Shown: positions 9,219 through 18,430, counted from the stretch's first letter. The stretch is DNA of 64,000 nucleotides from Paraclostridium tenue (GCF_015668515.1 NZ_JADPFO010000001.1:1-64000), one strand, 5' to 3'. Notes: generated from the sequence alone by a model not told the origin. Numbers and translations: made by a program.

Positions 9219-10043
9219 ATGTTTAAGGTAAGTAATTTAACATACAAGTACGATAAATCAAATAAGGCAATAGATAATATAAGTTTAGATTTCTCAAATG
9301 GAAATATGATTGGAATAATTGGAGCAAATGGTTCTGGAAAATCCACTTTATTTATGAATTTAGTAGGTATCTTAAAACCGTCTGATGGAAAGATATTTTA
9401 TAATAATAAAGAATTAAGTTATAAGAAAAAAGATTTATATAACTTAAGAAAAGAAGTAGGTATAGTATTTCAAGACCCAGATAAGCAAATATTTTATTCA
9501 AGAGTATATGACGATGTTGCTTTTTCTTTAAGAAACATTGGTTTGGATGAAAAAGAAGTAGATAAAAAAGTACATAGAGCATTAGAGCTTGTTAATGCCC
9601 TAGATTTAATAAATAAGCCAGTACATTTTTTAAGTTATGGTCAGAAAAAGAGAATAGCAATAGCATCTGTAATAGCTATGGAAAATAAAGTAGTTCTTTT
9701 AGATGAACCAACAGCAGGGCTTGATCCTGAAAGTACAAAGGCTATAGTAAAAATATTAAAAGATTTATGTGATAAAGGAATTAAAATAGCTATATCAAGT
9801 CATGATATGGATTTGATATATGAAATTTGTGATTACATATATGTGCTTAATAAAGGAAATGTAGTAATAGAAGGAGATTGTGAAACTGTATTTAAAGAAG
9901 ATAAAGCTATAGTAAATGCTGGATTAAATCTTCCTTGGCTTGTAAAAGTTCATAAGAATATGAATTTACCTTTATTTAAAAAAGAAGAAGAACTTTATAT
10001 CTACTTTAATAGTTTAAAAAATAATATTTCTTTAAATGATTAA
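9219..10043 (+). CDS. cbiO: Cobalt ECF transporter ATPase CbiO
   Basis: 274 residues. ABC ATPase with Walker A GANGSGKST, Q-loop VFQDPDKQIF (the DPDxQ form typical of ECF ATPases), signature LSYGQKKRIAIA, Walker B VVLLDEPTAGLDP and switch His in SSHDMD. It powers cobalt uptake with CbiMNQ. It ends the operon and is followed by a strong terminator. Confidence 0.95.
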   Translation: MFKVSNLTYKYDKSNKAIDNISLDFSNGNMIGIIGANGSGKSTLFMNLVGILKPSDGKIFYNNKELSYKKKDLYNLRKEVGIVFQDPDKQIFYSRVYDDVAFSLRNIGLDEKEVDKKVHRALELVNALDLINKPVHFLSYGQKKRIAIASVIAMENKVVLLDEPTAGLDPESTKAIVKILKDLCDKGIKIAISSHDMDLIYEICDYIYVLNKGNVVIEGDCETVFKEDKAIVNAGLNLPWLVKVHKNMNLPLFKKEEELYIYFNSLKNNISLND

Positions 10044-10054
10044 TATTTTGATTA

Positions 10055-10088
10055 AAAAATTCTTAGATTTATTCTAAGAATTTTTTTG
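10055..10088 (+). terminator. Terminator after cbiMNQO
   Basis: AAAATTCTTAGA pairs with TCTAAGAATTTT, followed by a T-run. Confidence 0.85.
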
Positions 10089-10256
10089 TTTTACACAAAA
10101 TAAATATATAGTATATACTAAATGGTGTTTTTTTATAAAAAATATGATTTTTTTTATAAAAATAGTTGCACAAAAAAGGAAAAAAGTATATAGTATAACA
10201 TATAAAGAATAAATTAAATAAATAATATATACTAAATAATGATGGAGGTAATGTTA

Positions 10257-10655
10257 ATGTGTACTTTAATAGCATATGGAAGTAATAATGGAATAACTAA
10301 AAATTTAGCAATGTCTTTATCAGAAAAATTAGATTTAGAGGTTGATGTTAGAAATACAAAATATAATTCATCTTTTTATTTAGATAAATATGACAATATT
10401 TTAATAGGTATAAACTTAGTTAATGGAGAAATATCTAATGAAATTAAAAAATTTATAGAAAATAATATAGAAGATTTTCAGTTTAAAAAATTAGGATTTT
10501 TCACTATAAATAAAGATGATAATCAAATAAATACTATAGATACAAGTTTACCTAAAGAGTTTAAAAATTTAATAGACTTTGAAGGTCATTTTAGTAAAGC
10601 TTATTTAGATGAGATAAATTCTTTTGTAGAAACATTAAATCAAAAATTAGCATAA
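10257..10655 (+). CDS. Flavodoxin-like protein
   Basis: About 132 residues. The N-terminus MCTLIAYGSNNGITKNLA resembles the phosphate-binding loop of flavodoxins (xYxSxxGxTxxxA), and YDNILIGINLVNGEISNEIKKFI fits the second strand and flavin loop. It is shorter and more divergent than classic flavodoxins, so cofactor binding is inferred. The ATG at 10257 is chosen because GGAGG at 10244-10248 lies 8 bases upstream; earlier in-frame ATGs overlap that site. It is monocistronic, between two terminators. Confidence 0.6.
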   Translation: MCTLIAYGSNNGITKNLAMSLSEKLDLEVDVRNTKYNSSFYLDKYDNILIGINLVNGEISNEIKKFIENNIEDFQFKKLGFFTINKDDNQINTIDTSLPKEFKNLIDFEGHFSKAYLDEINSFVETLNQKLA

Positions 10656-10710
10656 CTTGTATATATTAATAAATGCCTATAATGTCTTATATAAAAATAT
10701 ATATTCTAAT

Positions 10711-10744
10711 AAATCACTAGCCAAAATTTAGGCTAGTGATTTTT
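10711..10744 (+). terminator. Terminator after flavodoxin-like gene
   Basis: AAATCACTAGCC pairs perfectly with GGCTAGTGATTT, followed by a T-run. Confidence 0.85.
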
Positions 10745-10872
10745 AATTTTAAAAATGGGTATTATATAAGTAGTTAAATTGTAGATATAATACTTTCAAT
10801 ATATTATTATATAAATAGAGTAAAAATAAATTTTTAGTTAACACTAACGGGATACGCTAAGGAGATATAAAT

Positions 10873-11052
10873 ATGGGAAGATTATTAGAATTAAATATGG
10901 AATCAGATGCACTTGAACTTGCAAGAAATTTTTGTAGAGATAATGACCTTATGCTTTTAAGTAATAGTATAGAAGATGAAAGTTTACTTGTAATGGATAG
11001 AAATTGTGTTACAAAGAGAATATATATAAAAGATGGCGAGTGGTCATTATAA
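10873..11052 (+). CDS. Small hypothetical protein (59 aa)
   Basis: A 59-residue acidic ORF starting MGRLLELNMESDALELARNF, with AAGGAGAT placed 7-8 bases upstream of ATG and a strong terminator directly after the stop codon. This expression context argues that it is real. The length and pattern suggest a small alpha/beta cytoplasmic protein; I recognise no family. It is monocistronic. Confidence 0.65.
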   Translation: MGRLLELNMESDALELARNFCRDNDLMLLSNSIEDESLLVMDRNCVTKRIYIKDGEWSL

Positions 11053-11053
11053 T

Positions 11054-11089
11054 AAAAAAGCATGAGTAAAGTATAACTCATGCTTTTTT
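11054..11089 (+). terminator. Terminator after the 59-aa gene
   Basis: AAAAAAGCATGAGT / ACTCATGCTTTTTT is a perfect stem with flanking A and T runs, so it can also serve the convergent gene at 11124-11336. Confidence 0.85.
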
Positions 11090-11123
11090 ATTATAATTTT
11101 TTAATTTAATTTGTATATTTTAA

Positions 11124-11336
11124 TTATTCTGTGTCTTCTACGTATTCTAAAATATCACCTGGCTGACATTCTAAAATTTTACATAAACTATTTAACGTAG
11201 TAAATCTAACAGCTTTTGCTTTATTTTTCTTTAAAATTGAAAGATTGGCCATGGTAATTCCAAGTTTCTCAGAAAGCTCAGTTGAGCTCATCTTTCTCTT
11301 TGCCATCATTACATCTAGGTTAACTATAATAGCCAT
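11124..11336 (-). CDS. Small Cro/CI-type HTH regulator (YozG-like)
   Basis: About 70 residues, essentially a bare helix-turn-helix: AIIVNLDVMMAKRKMSSTEL, SEKLGITMANLSILKKNKAK and LNSLCKILECQPGDILEY, matching short YozG-like XRE repressors. ATG 11336 is selected because AAGGAGGT lies directly upstream. The usual partner of this family is a DUF2975 membrane protein, and that gene lies immediately upstream in the same operon. Likely role: DNA-binding autoregulator of the pair. Confidence 0.85.
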   Translation of the reverse strand: MAIIVNLDVMMAKRKMSSTELSEKLGITMANLSILKKNKAKAVRFTTLNSLCKILECQPGDILEYVEDTE

Positions 11337-11346
11337 ATTGACCTCC

Positions 11347-11835
11347 TTATATAGTCTTGTCATTTTCATCTTTTATTTCAATAGCCATAACGAACAATTT
11401 ACCTAATACTAAACTTAAAAAGCCTATTGCTAAGGATATAAATGAAACTACAACTGATGGAATGATAGTTAATGCATAAAGATATATTCCAAAGAAATAG
11501 TATAAACCTATTTGAACAATATTAAATATAAAAATTTCACTAAATGCACATATAGATATTGTTTTTAAGTATTTAGGTATATTTTTAGAAAATGGTTCTT
11601 TTTTGTCTATTAATTTGCAAAGTTTTTTTAAGTTAAATAGTGCTATAACATAAGGTATAGCGCATATGTATATGCCTATTGAGATAACCATAGGCATATT
11701 ACTTCCTACTATGCCTAAAGAACTTTTAAATATAGCAGTTAATCCTAATGGAATAAATAGCAGTACGATAAATGTTAATATTATACCAACTAAGACAATG
11801 CTATTTAAAATTTTTGAATTAAGAGATTTATTCAT
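11347..11835 (-). CDS. DUF2975 membrane protein
   Basis: 162 residues with four predicted membrane helices (VLVGIILTFIVLLFIPLGL; MVISIGIYICAIPYVIALF; IFIFNIVQIGLYYFFGIYLY; IIPSVVVSFISLAIGF). It is typical of DUF2975 proteins, which are nearly always co-transcribed with a YozG-like HTH protein, as here. CGGAGGTAG precedes the ATG. Function unknown; a membrane sensor or modulator of the paired regulator is the common guess. Confidence 0.8.
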   Translation of the reverse strand: MNKSLNSKILNSIVLVGIILTFIVLLFIPLGLTAIFKSSLGIVGSNMPMVISIGIYICAIPYVIALFNLKKLCKLIDKKEPFSKNIPKYLKTISICAFSEIFIFNIVQIGLYYFFGIYLYALTIIPSVVVSFISLAIGFLSLVLGKLFVMAIEIKDENDKTI

Positions 11836-12219
11836 GTATTACTACCTCCGTTTTTTATTTTACAATATTTTTTAATGTTGTACTATATGTAGCTAGAAAT
11901 TACTTTTATTTAAAAATTAAGTATTTAAATACTTGAAAATAAATAATTAAAAATTAGTTTTTAAATTTGATTTAATAATTTTTTATCATAGATATTATTA
12001 ACTTTTCATTTTTACTCCTTTCTAAGCATTATAATTTTAAAATTATCCTAAAAATCTCATTTGTCTATTCTAGAATACAATTTATGTTGTTAAAAGTCAA
12101 TAATTATTTATTGTTTTTCGATAAAAAATTATTGACTAACTTATTTACATATTGTATCTTAAGTAGGGGTTGATCGATTTTACCTAGGACAAAATAAGTA
12201 AATTCAAAAGGAGAAACAA
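11836..12219. other. Intergenic region with a 10-bp inverted repeat
   Basis: It separates divergent genes. GTCAATAATT at 12096-12105 and AATTATTGAC at 12127-12136 are exact inverted repeats, suitable as an operator or hairpin. The downstream TTGACT at 12131 could be a -35 for the thioredoxin operon. Nothing coding was seen. Confidence 0.45.
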
Positions 12220-12816
12220 ATGAAAAAATTAAAAAAAGTATTAATAATATTAGCGATAGTAGTTTTAGGATTAGTTGCAGTCATTCGCTTTTTTGGACCG
12301 AGTGATGTAGTTGTACTTACAGAAGAAGAAGAAAAACAACAACAACAAGAACAAATAAAGAAATTTCAAAATGTAAATATTAAAGGATTTAAAGCAAAGG
12401 ATTTAAATAACAAAGAAATCGATTCTGATATATTTAGTAAAAATAAATTAACTATGGTAAATATTTGGGCTACATGGTGTGGGCCATGTATAGATGAAAT
12501 GCCAGAAATTTCAAAGCTAAATAGAGATTTGCCAAAAGGTACTAGCATAATTTCAATTTGTATTGATGCAGGAGATGGCAAAGAGTATTTAGATATTGCA
12601 AAAGATGTAATGAAAAAATCAAATGCTAATTTTACAACATTAATTCCAGATGAGTTTTTAAAGAAAAATTTAACTGATGGTATACAAATTTTGCCTACAA
12701 CAATATTTGTAGATAGTGAAGGAAAAGTTGTGGGGACTCCTCACTTTGGAGGAAATACAGCTAATGATTATAGCAAATCTATTAATGATCGTTTGAAATT
12801 GATGGAGGAAAAATAA
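12220..12816 (+). CDS. Membrane-anchored TlpA/ResA-type thioredoxin
   Basis: 198 residues. One N-terminal membrane helix (VLIILAIVVLGLVAVIRFF) is followed by a Glu/Gln-rich linker (EEEEKQQQQEQ) and a thioredoxin domain with active site WATWCGPCIDEMPE (C87, C90) and the cis-Pro in ILPTTIFVD. It should reduce or oxidise thiols on the outer face of the membrane. It is translationally linked (TAATG) to the small CXXC protein and the polyferredoxin behind it, a micro-operon seen in other anaerobic Firmicutes. The electron source is probably that polyferredoxin, by inference. Confidence 0.88.
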   Translation: MKKLKKVLIILAIVVLGLVAVIRFFGPSDVVVLTEEEEKQQQQEQIKKFQNVNIKGFKAKDLNNKEIDSDIFSKNKLTMVNIWATWCGPCIDEMPEISKLNRDLPKGTSIISICIDAGDGKEYLDIAKDVMKKSNANFTTLIPDEFLKKNLTDGIQILPTTIFVDSEGKVVGTPHFGGNTANDYSKSINDRLKLMEEK

Positions 12817-12962
12817 TGATTAAAAATATAAATTATTGTAGTAAATATATTTTACTACTAATTTCAATCATTTTTATTTATATTGGTATATTAAGAAACG
12901 AACACCTTGTAGTTTTAAAAAAGGCTGTTAAAATTTGTCTTGAATGTATTGGAGTGGGATAA
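12816..12962 (+). CDS. CD1871A-family CXXC small membrane protein
   Basis: 48 residues: one membrane helix (YILLLISIIFIYIGILR) followed by VLKKAVKICLECIGVG, whose ICLECIG tail is the hallmark of the CD1871A-type CXXC proteins of clostridia. Start and stop both overlap the neighbours as TAATG (12814-12818 and 12960-12964), so the three genes are translationally coupled. The CXXC may relay electrons between the thioredoxin and the polyferredoxin; this role is inferred. Confidence 0.85.
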   Translation: MIKNINYCSKYILLLISIIFIYIGILRNEHLVVLKKAVKICLECIGVG

Positions 12963-13796
12963 TGAAAAGAAGTTATATTCAAATTGTGGCAACCGCACTT
13001 TCAAATGGGTATGTTGCTGGATTTTTCAAAGGAAAGATTTACACAGGAAAAACAAAGTATTTTTGCACACCAGGATTAAATTGCTATTCGTGCCCAGGGG
13101 CAGTAGGGTCTTGTCCAATAGGTTCTTTACAAGCAGTGTTAGGAGGAAGCAGTTTTAGTTTTTCTTATTATATAGTTGGCATAATGATACTATTTGGAGT
13201 AATTTTAGGTAGATTTATATGTGGATTTTTATGTCCTTTTGGATTTTTACAAGATTTAATTTATAAAATTAAGACTCCAAAGATAAAAGTTAAAAAAAGT
13301 ATTGATAAATCTTTAAGATATGTTAAATATATTGTACTTATTGTTCCTGTTGTGGTTTTTTTCTATATTTGTAACTAATGAATTTGGAACAGCACAACCA
13401 CATTTTTGTCAATGGATTTGTCCAGCTGGAACTTTAGAGGGTGGAATACCACTTTTAATAAAAAATGAAGGTTTGAGAAATATGGTAGGATTTTTGTTTA
13501 ACTGGAAGATGAGTTTACTTATATTAACTATAGTTTTTTCTATATTTATATATAGACCATTTTGTAAATATATTTGCCCATTAGGTGCTTTTTACTCACT
13601 TTTTAATAAGTTAAGTTTTTATAAAATCAACATTGATAGTATTAAGTGTGATGGATGTAAGGCTTGTGAAAGAGTTTGTAAAATGAATGTAGAGTTAACA
13701 AAAGATTGTAATTTGGGGGAATGTATTCGCTGTGGTGATTGCAAAAGGGTATGTTCTAAAGGCGCTATTTCATTGGGATTGAGTATGAAAAAATAA
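12962..13796 (+). pseudogene. NapH-like membrane polyferredoxin, frameshifted
   Basis: Two overlapping frames together encode one complete 4Fe-4S membrane protein. The first (12962-13378) carries CYSCPGAVGSCPIG and FICGFLCPFGF and ends just after VVFFYICN. The second continues with VTNEFGTAQPHFCQWICPAG, RPFCKYICPLGAF and two ferredoxin clusters (CDGCKACERVC, CIRCGDCKRVC). The frames meet in a run of seven T at 13356-13362; removing one T restores a single ORF through VVVFSIFVTN. This could be a real inactivating insertion, a sequencing error in a homopolymer, or slippage-corrected expression. The intact protein would pass electrons across the membrane to the thioredoxin encoded upstream. Confidence 0.8.
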
Positions 13797-14165
13797 TATA
13801 AGTATAAAGAGTTTATTTGATAGAAATAAGTAATTTCAATTAATACACTCTTTTAGACCAATTAGGAAACTGATCTTTAATTAAATTTTTTATTTAAGAA
13901 ATTAATATTATGAGGTCATTAATTAAGTTACATCACTTGTAATTTATAGAGTATTAATCTGAAAATGATATATAATGTTTTTAGTAAAAAAGTACCTAAC
14001 ATGAATTAGGTACTTTCTTTTTACATTTGTATATTATTCTTCTAATACTATTTTGAAATAAATAATACTCTTTTGATAGTTGTTCTATGGATACGTTTTC
14101 ATTAGCTTATTATAGCATGATATTTATTTTAATTGAAATAAACTATTTGCAAAGGAAAATTTAAG
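13797..14165. other. Intergenic, terminator only
   Basis: AT-rich stretch downstream of the polyferredoxin. Apart from the hairpin at 13988-14021 I see no coding or structured element. Confidence 0.5.
13988..14021 (+). terminator. Terminator of the thioredoxin operon
   Basis: AAAGTACCTAA / TTAGGTACTTT stem with a T-rich tail. It lies about 190 bases after the polyferredoxin stop. Confidence 0.75.
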
Positions 14166-14330
14166 CTAACCTATGTGTTTTTTAACTTTACATATACCAA
14201 ATTTTTGTAAAAGGTCATCCCATATATCCCCAAAGCTACAACCTATAATTAATTCAAATACTGTAATATATATAAAATAAATTGGAATTATAATTAGATA
14301 TTTTTTGAAGTTTTTATTAAGATTAATCAT
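14166..14330 (-). CDS. Small membrane protein (54 aa)
   Basis: 54 residues, beginning MINLNKNFKKYLIIIPIYF, with one long hydrophobic segment and a polar tail ending in KKHIG. GGTGGTGAT lies just before the ATG. The frame is too short to be convincing alone, but start signal, composition and isolation on its strand fit a real small gene. I recognise no family. Confidence 0.5.
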   Translation of the reverse strand: MINLNKNFKKYLIIIPIYFIYITVFELIIGCSFGDIWDDLLQKFGICKVKKHIG

Positions 14331-14566
14331 CTTATCACCACCAAACTATAGATTTAAATTATACAAATATTATACAACTTTTTTTATTAATTGAGGAGTT
14401 TTATAATAATTTGATGAAATTTAATTAGATATTTTATAAGGTACTTTTAGTAAAATATAGTTAATCAAATTTAAATATTTAATGATTATTTAAGATTAAG
14501 ATAAACTTAATTTAAGTTTTGGTGTTTAAGATAGACTTATAATTTTTTTATAAGGAGATAAATTGT

Positions 14567-15049
14567 ATGAATATTAAAATATATAAAAAAATATTTATTG
14601 TTTTAACTATATCATTAGGAATTATAGGGGTAGTAGGATGTGAATCATTAGATAATGTTAAAAGTCAAAATAAGATATATACAAATTCAGATATAAAAAA
14701 AGAGATTAAAACTTCTTTAGAAAATATTATGTCACAATCTTTTATTACTACAAAAGAGTTATTTAGTAATAAGGATTTAGATAAGAACGATTTATCATGT
14801 ATTAAAAATTTATCTGATAAAATTCAAAGTGACGAAAAACTATTTGATAAAATTTCAAATAATACAAATTCAAATGAAAGTAAAAATCTTGCAGAGAGTA
14901 TATGCAATTCATACAAAAAAATTAGGGATTCTATTAATGAATTTATAAAAGAGATTAAAGCCGATAAAGCAAAAGGGTATACAAAAGCTACTAATGATAT
15001 ATTAGTTGAAATTACAAAGTTATATAGCATATATAGTTCTATAAAGTAA
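14567..15049 (+). CDS. Putative lipoprotein, helical
   Basis: 160 residues with a signal peptide ending in lipobox GVVGC (Cys near residue 25), so it is probably lipid-anchored outside. The mature part is Lys/Asn/Ser-rich and predicted helical, with no domain I recognise. AAGGAGAT precedes ATG, and a strong terminator follows. Monocistronic. Confidence 0.7.
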   Translation: MNIKIYKKIFIVLTISLGIIGVVGCESLDNVKSQNKIYTNSDIKKEIKTSLENIMSQSFITTKELFSNKDLDKNDLSCIKNLSDKIQSDEKLFDKISNNTNSNESKNLAESICNSYKKIRDSINEFIKEIKADKAKGYTKATNDILVEITKLYSIYSSIK

Positions 15050-15080
15050 ATATATAAATAAAATAGTTATTTAAAATATA

Positions 15081-15117
15081 AAAAAGGTGTAGCCCAAAAT
15101 ACTTACTACACCTTTTA
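15081..15117 (+). terminator. Bidirectional terminator
   Basis: AAAAAGGTGTAG / CTACACCTTTT between convergent genes. Confidence 0.8.
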
Positions 15118-15129
15118 ATTTATTAATAA

Positions 15130-16185
15130 TTATAATATAACCACAGGTTTAATTAAATCTTTTGGTTTATCTTTCATTAACATTAAAGCATCTTCTATTT
15201 TATCAAATCCATAAAAACGATGAGTAATTAGTTTTGAAGTATCTAAACGATTTGTTTGTAAAAGTTTAGCTAATTTTTCCATACGAAGTCTTCCACCTGG
15301 CATTAATCCGCCTGAAATAGTTTTATGACCCATACCACATCCCCATTCAACACGTGGGATTTTAACATATTCCCCTGAACCAAGGTAATTTACATTTCCG
15401 ATTATTCCACCAGGTTTTACTATAGAAATAGCTTGAGCCATAGTATCTACATCACCACCGGCTACGATAACTTTATCAACACCTTTTCCATGAGTTTTTG
15501 ACATAATCTGTTCTACAATATCTCCTTCACGGTAATTTATAATATCTGTTGCACCATATTCTTTCGCAATTTCTATACAATTTGGACGAGAACCAACTGC
15601 ATATAAATCAGATGCTCCACGAAGTGCTGCTCCAGCAACAGCCATAAGACCAACAGGACCAATACCAATAACACATACACTATCACCAAATTGAACATCT
15701 GCTAATTCTACACCATGAAAACCTGTAGGAACCATGTCACTAAGCATAACTGCATCTGCTATATCTATTCCTTCTGGTAATACTGCTAAGTTTGCATCAG
15801 CCTCATTTACATGAAAATATTCCCCAAAAACTCCATCTTTGAAATTACTGAATTTCCAGCCAGCAAGCATGCCACCAGAATGCATTGAATATCCTGCTTG
15901 TGCTTCTAATGATCCCCAATCAGGTGTTATTGCAGGAACAATAACTTTATCGCCAACTTTTATATCTTTTACAAGTGAACCTATCTCTACTACCTCTCCG
16001 ACAGCTTCATGCCCAAGAATCATGTTATGACGTTCACCAATTGCACCTTCCCATACAGTGTGAATATCTGATGTACAAGGTGAAATAGCGAGAGGACGAA
16101 CAATAGCATCTAAAGGACCACATAGTGGTCTTTCTTTTTCAATCCAACCTGTTTTTCCTATACCAAGCATTGCAAAACCTTTCAT
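15130..16185 (-). CDS. adh: NADP-dependent secondary alcohol dehydrogenase
   Basis: 351 residues, the length of the Clostridium beijerinckii isopropanol dehydrogenase and very similar along it (MKGFAMLGIGKTGWIEKERP, SPCTSDIHTVWEGA, ILGHEAVGEVVEIG, MLAGWKFSNFKDGVFGEYFH). Catalytic zinc ligands C37, H59 and an Asp in the MLSDMVPTGFH segment are present. GIGPVGL is the nucleotide fold, and GSRPNC fits the NADP-preferring subgroup (Gly-Ser-Arg at the 2'-phosphate). It reduces acetone or other small ketones and aldehydes and oxidises secondary alcohols. ATG 16185 is preferred over an upstream in-frame start because AAGGGGGT lies 8 bases before it. Monocistronic. Confidence 0.93.
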   Translation of the reverse strand: MKGFAMLGIGKTGWIEKERPLCGPLDAIVRPLAISPCTSDIHTVWEGAIGERHNMILGHEAVGEVVEIGSLVKDIKVGDKVIVPAITPDWGSLEAQAGYSMHSGGMLAGWKFSNFKDGVFGEYFHVNEADANLAVLPEGIDIADAVMLSDMVPTGFHGVELADVQFGDSVCVIGIGPVGLMAVAGAALRGASDLYAVGSRPNCIEIAKEYGATDIINYREGDIVEQIMSKTHGKGVDKVIVAGGDVDTMAQAISIVKPGGIIGNVNYLGSGEYVKIPRVEWGCGMGHKTISGGLMPGGRLRMEKLAKLLQTNRLDTSKLITHRFYGFDKIEDALMLMKDKPKDLIKPVVIL

Positions 16186-16444
16186 TTTCAGTACCCCCTT
16201 AGACAATTATTTAACACTCTTATCTTAGATTGTAGCACACTTTACATGGAAATAAAGCTTTTTCATAAAAATATAAATCTTTTTTTGTAATAAGGACTAG
16301 AAATTGATAATCTAAGTGTGAATATATTATCAGATACAAACTGAATACTATAGTTTGATAAATATGGAGTAGCGTAGGCTTAATTATTGAATTTTTTAAT
16401 TGATAGAGTAGTGAACTATAAATTATTTTAAAAATAATATAATT

Positions 16445-16493
16445 AAAGCCAGACTATATTTTAATTTTAAATTTTAAAAATATAGTTTGGCTT
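16445..16493. terminator. Terminator between minus-strand genes
   Basis: AAGCCAGACTATATTTT pairs with AAAATATAGTTTGGCTT with one wobble. It would end the marR-MATE transcript. The rest of 16186-16514 holds only AT-rich sequence and the adh promoter region. Confidence 0.7.
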
Positions 16494-16514
16494 ATGATTT
16501 TCTATAATTTATAT

Positions 16515-17876
16515 TTAATTTTTTTCTGATGGTAATTTTTTATATGATCTAAACTCTATAACTAGCATTATAAATGCTATTACAATTGATGTTGCATCAG
16601 ATATAGATTGTGCATACCAAATTCCATTTAATTGCATAAATTTAGGTAAAATTAATATCATTGGTATTAAAACTAAAACTTGTCTTAATAAACTTAAAAA
16701 CATTGCTTGTTTTGCTTTTCCAATTGATTGTAGATAATTTGTACCTAAAACTATTATAGGTAATAAAGGTAGCATTAAGCAGTATTTTCTTAAACCATTA
16801 GATGTTACTGCTACTAATTTAGGATCACTATTAAACATGACAACGTAAAATTCTGGGTACATCCAGATAGATATAAATCCGAAAGTTAATAAAATTATTC
16901 CAAATATTAAAGATAAGGTAAAAGCCTTTTTAGATCTATCATATTGTTTTTTTCCGTAGTTAAAACCTATTATAGGTTGTGAACCTTGATTTATACCATA
17001 TAGAGGCATTAAGAATATCATAGCTATTGATGCTATAGTAGCCATAGCTCCAATACCTATATCTCCTCCATATACTTTTAAAGCATTATTACTTATAACT
17101 TGAACTAAACTTGCAGCTATTTGCATTGAAAATGGTGAAATACCAATTCCAAATATTGCTTTTATAATATCTTTATCTAATTTTAAATTTTCTTTTTTAA
17201 AAGTTAAATTAGATTTACCTTTTATATAATAGTTTAATCCTAATATAGCTGTTACAATTTGAGCTATTACAGTTGCTAATGCTGCTCCTTGTATTCCAAT
17301 TTTAAGTACAAAAATAAATATATAGTCAAGTACTATATTTACTATACAACCTATAACCATTATCATTGCAGAAAGTCTAGGATTTCCATCTCCTCTTATA
17401 GTTGCATTTAATGAAAATGCCATTATATTAAATACAGAACCTAGTAAGATTATATTACAAAATGATTTTGCATAATATAAAGACTGATCACTAGCACCAA
17501 ATGCTAAAAGGATTTTATTTGCAAATAATATACCAATTAAAGTTAAAATTAAACCTATAATTGCTGATAGTGTAATTGAGTTTGCTAAGATTTTATCTGC
17601 ATCATCCTTTTTTCCTTGACCTAATTTAATAGATATAACTGTTGTAGAGCCGATACCTATAAGCATACCAAAAGCTAATAAAATTGTCGTTATAGGCATG
17701 GTTACACCTACACCAGCTATTGCTAAAGGGCCAGCTCCTGGCATGTTTCCGATAAATATTCTATCAATTACATTGTATAAGGCATTTACTAGCATACTTA
17801 TAATTGCAGGGATAGAGTATTTTAAGAGTAGTTTACCAATTGGTTCACTACCTAATAAATTTTGTGTTTCATTCAT
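16515..17876 (-). CDS. MATE family multidrug efflux transporter
   Basis: 453 residues with twelve hydrophobic segments in two similar halves. It begins LGSEPIGKLLLKYSIPAIISMLVNALYNVIDRIFIGN, the classic MATE start, and has NATIRGDGNPRLS and GINQGSQPIIGFNYGKKQYDR in the expected places. It is an Na+ or H+ driven exporter of cationic drugs. It lies 25 bases downstream of a MarR-type repressor on the same strand, so the pair forms an inducible efflux operon controlled by the palindromes upstream of marR. Confidence 0.92.
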   Translation of the reverse strand: MNETQNLLGSEPIGKLLLKYSIPAIISMLVNALYNVIDRIFIGNMPGAGPLAIAGVGVTMPITTILLAFGMLIGIGSTTVISIKLGQGKKDDADKILANSITLSAIIGLILTLIGILFANKILLAFGASDQSLYYAKSFCNIILLGSVFNIMAFSLNATIRGDGNPRLSAMIMVIGCIVNIVLDYIFIFVLKIGIQGAALATVIAQIVTAILGLNYYIKGKSNLTFKKENLKLDKDIIKAIFGIGISPFSMQIAASLVQVISNNALKVYGGDIGIGAMATIASIAMIFLMPLYGINQGSQPIIGFNYGKKQYDRSKKAFTLSLIFGIILLTFGFISIWMYPEFYVVMFNSDPKLVAVTSNGLRKYCLMLPLLPIIVLGTNYLQSIGKAKQAMFLSLLRQVLVLIPMILILPKFMQLNGIWYAQSISDATSIVIAFIMLVIEFRSYKKLPSEKN

Positions 17877-17901
17877 AGTTAAACCTCCTGATGTCTTTAT
17901 G

Positions 17902-18348
17902 TTACTTTAAGTTTTTATAAGCCTCATCTGCATTTAAAGAAACTTGCTTTAATACTTTTAAGGCTATTTCTTTTTCATGTTCATCTAAGCCTTTTGTTAG
18001 TTTTTTTTCCCATTCACTTAATAGTGTATAGGCTTCTTTTTCTAACGATTTTGCTTTATCTGTTAAGAATAGATTATATAATCTTTTGTCAGATTCATCT
18101 TTTCTTTTTACTATATAGCCTAATTCTTCTAGTTTTTTTACACATCTTGTTACACCAGCTTTATCTAGACTTAATTCTTCTGATAAAAAGTCTTGTGTCT
18201 TTCCATCTTCTCTATATAAAACTACTAAACACAGTAATTGTGTATTGTTAATGCCGTATTTATTTGTTAGCCTGCTTATATAGATACTAGATCTTCTAGA
18301 TATCTTTGAGGTGAATTTTCCAATATGACCAGTGTTACTTTTAACCAT
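17902..18348 (-). CDS. MarR family transcriptional regulator
   Basis: 148 residues. Winged helix-turn-helix core with the MarR pattern: NTQLLCLVVLYREDGKTQDF, LSEELSLDKAGVTRCVKKLE, LGYIVKRKDESDKRLYNLFL (the DxRxxxxxLT-type wing). A dimerisation helix follows. It probably represses itself and the MATE gene until a toxic ligand binds. Candidate operators lie immediately upstream. Confidence 0.92.
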   Translation of the reverse strand: MVKSNTGHIGKFTSKISRRSSIYISRLTNKYGINNTQLLCLVVLYREDGKTQDFLSEELSLDKAGVTRCVKKLEELGYIVKRKDESDKRLYNLFLTDKAKSLEKEAYTLLSEWEKKLTKGLDEHEKEIALKVLKQVSLNADEAYKNLK

Positions 18349-18373
18349 AGATTACGCTCCTAATACATTTGAA

Positions 18374-18430
18374 ATAGTTGACTTATCAACTATATTAATA
18401 TATATATAATTAATTGATTTGTCAACTAAT
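18374..18430. promoter_or_regulatory. MarR-type operator palindromes
   Basis: ATAGTTGA-CTTA-TCAACTAT at 18374-18393 is a perfect 8-bp-arm palindrome. A related, looser site with TTGA...TCAA arms lies at 18414-18425. Both precede the marR start and suit a MarR dimer. Confidence 0.6.
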
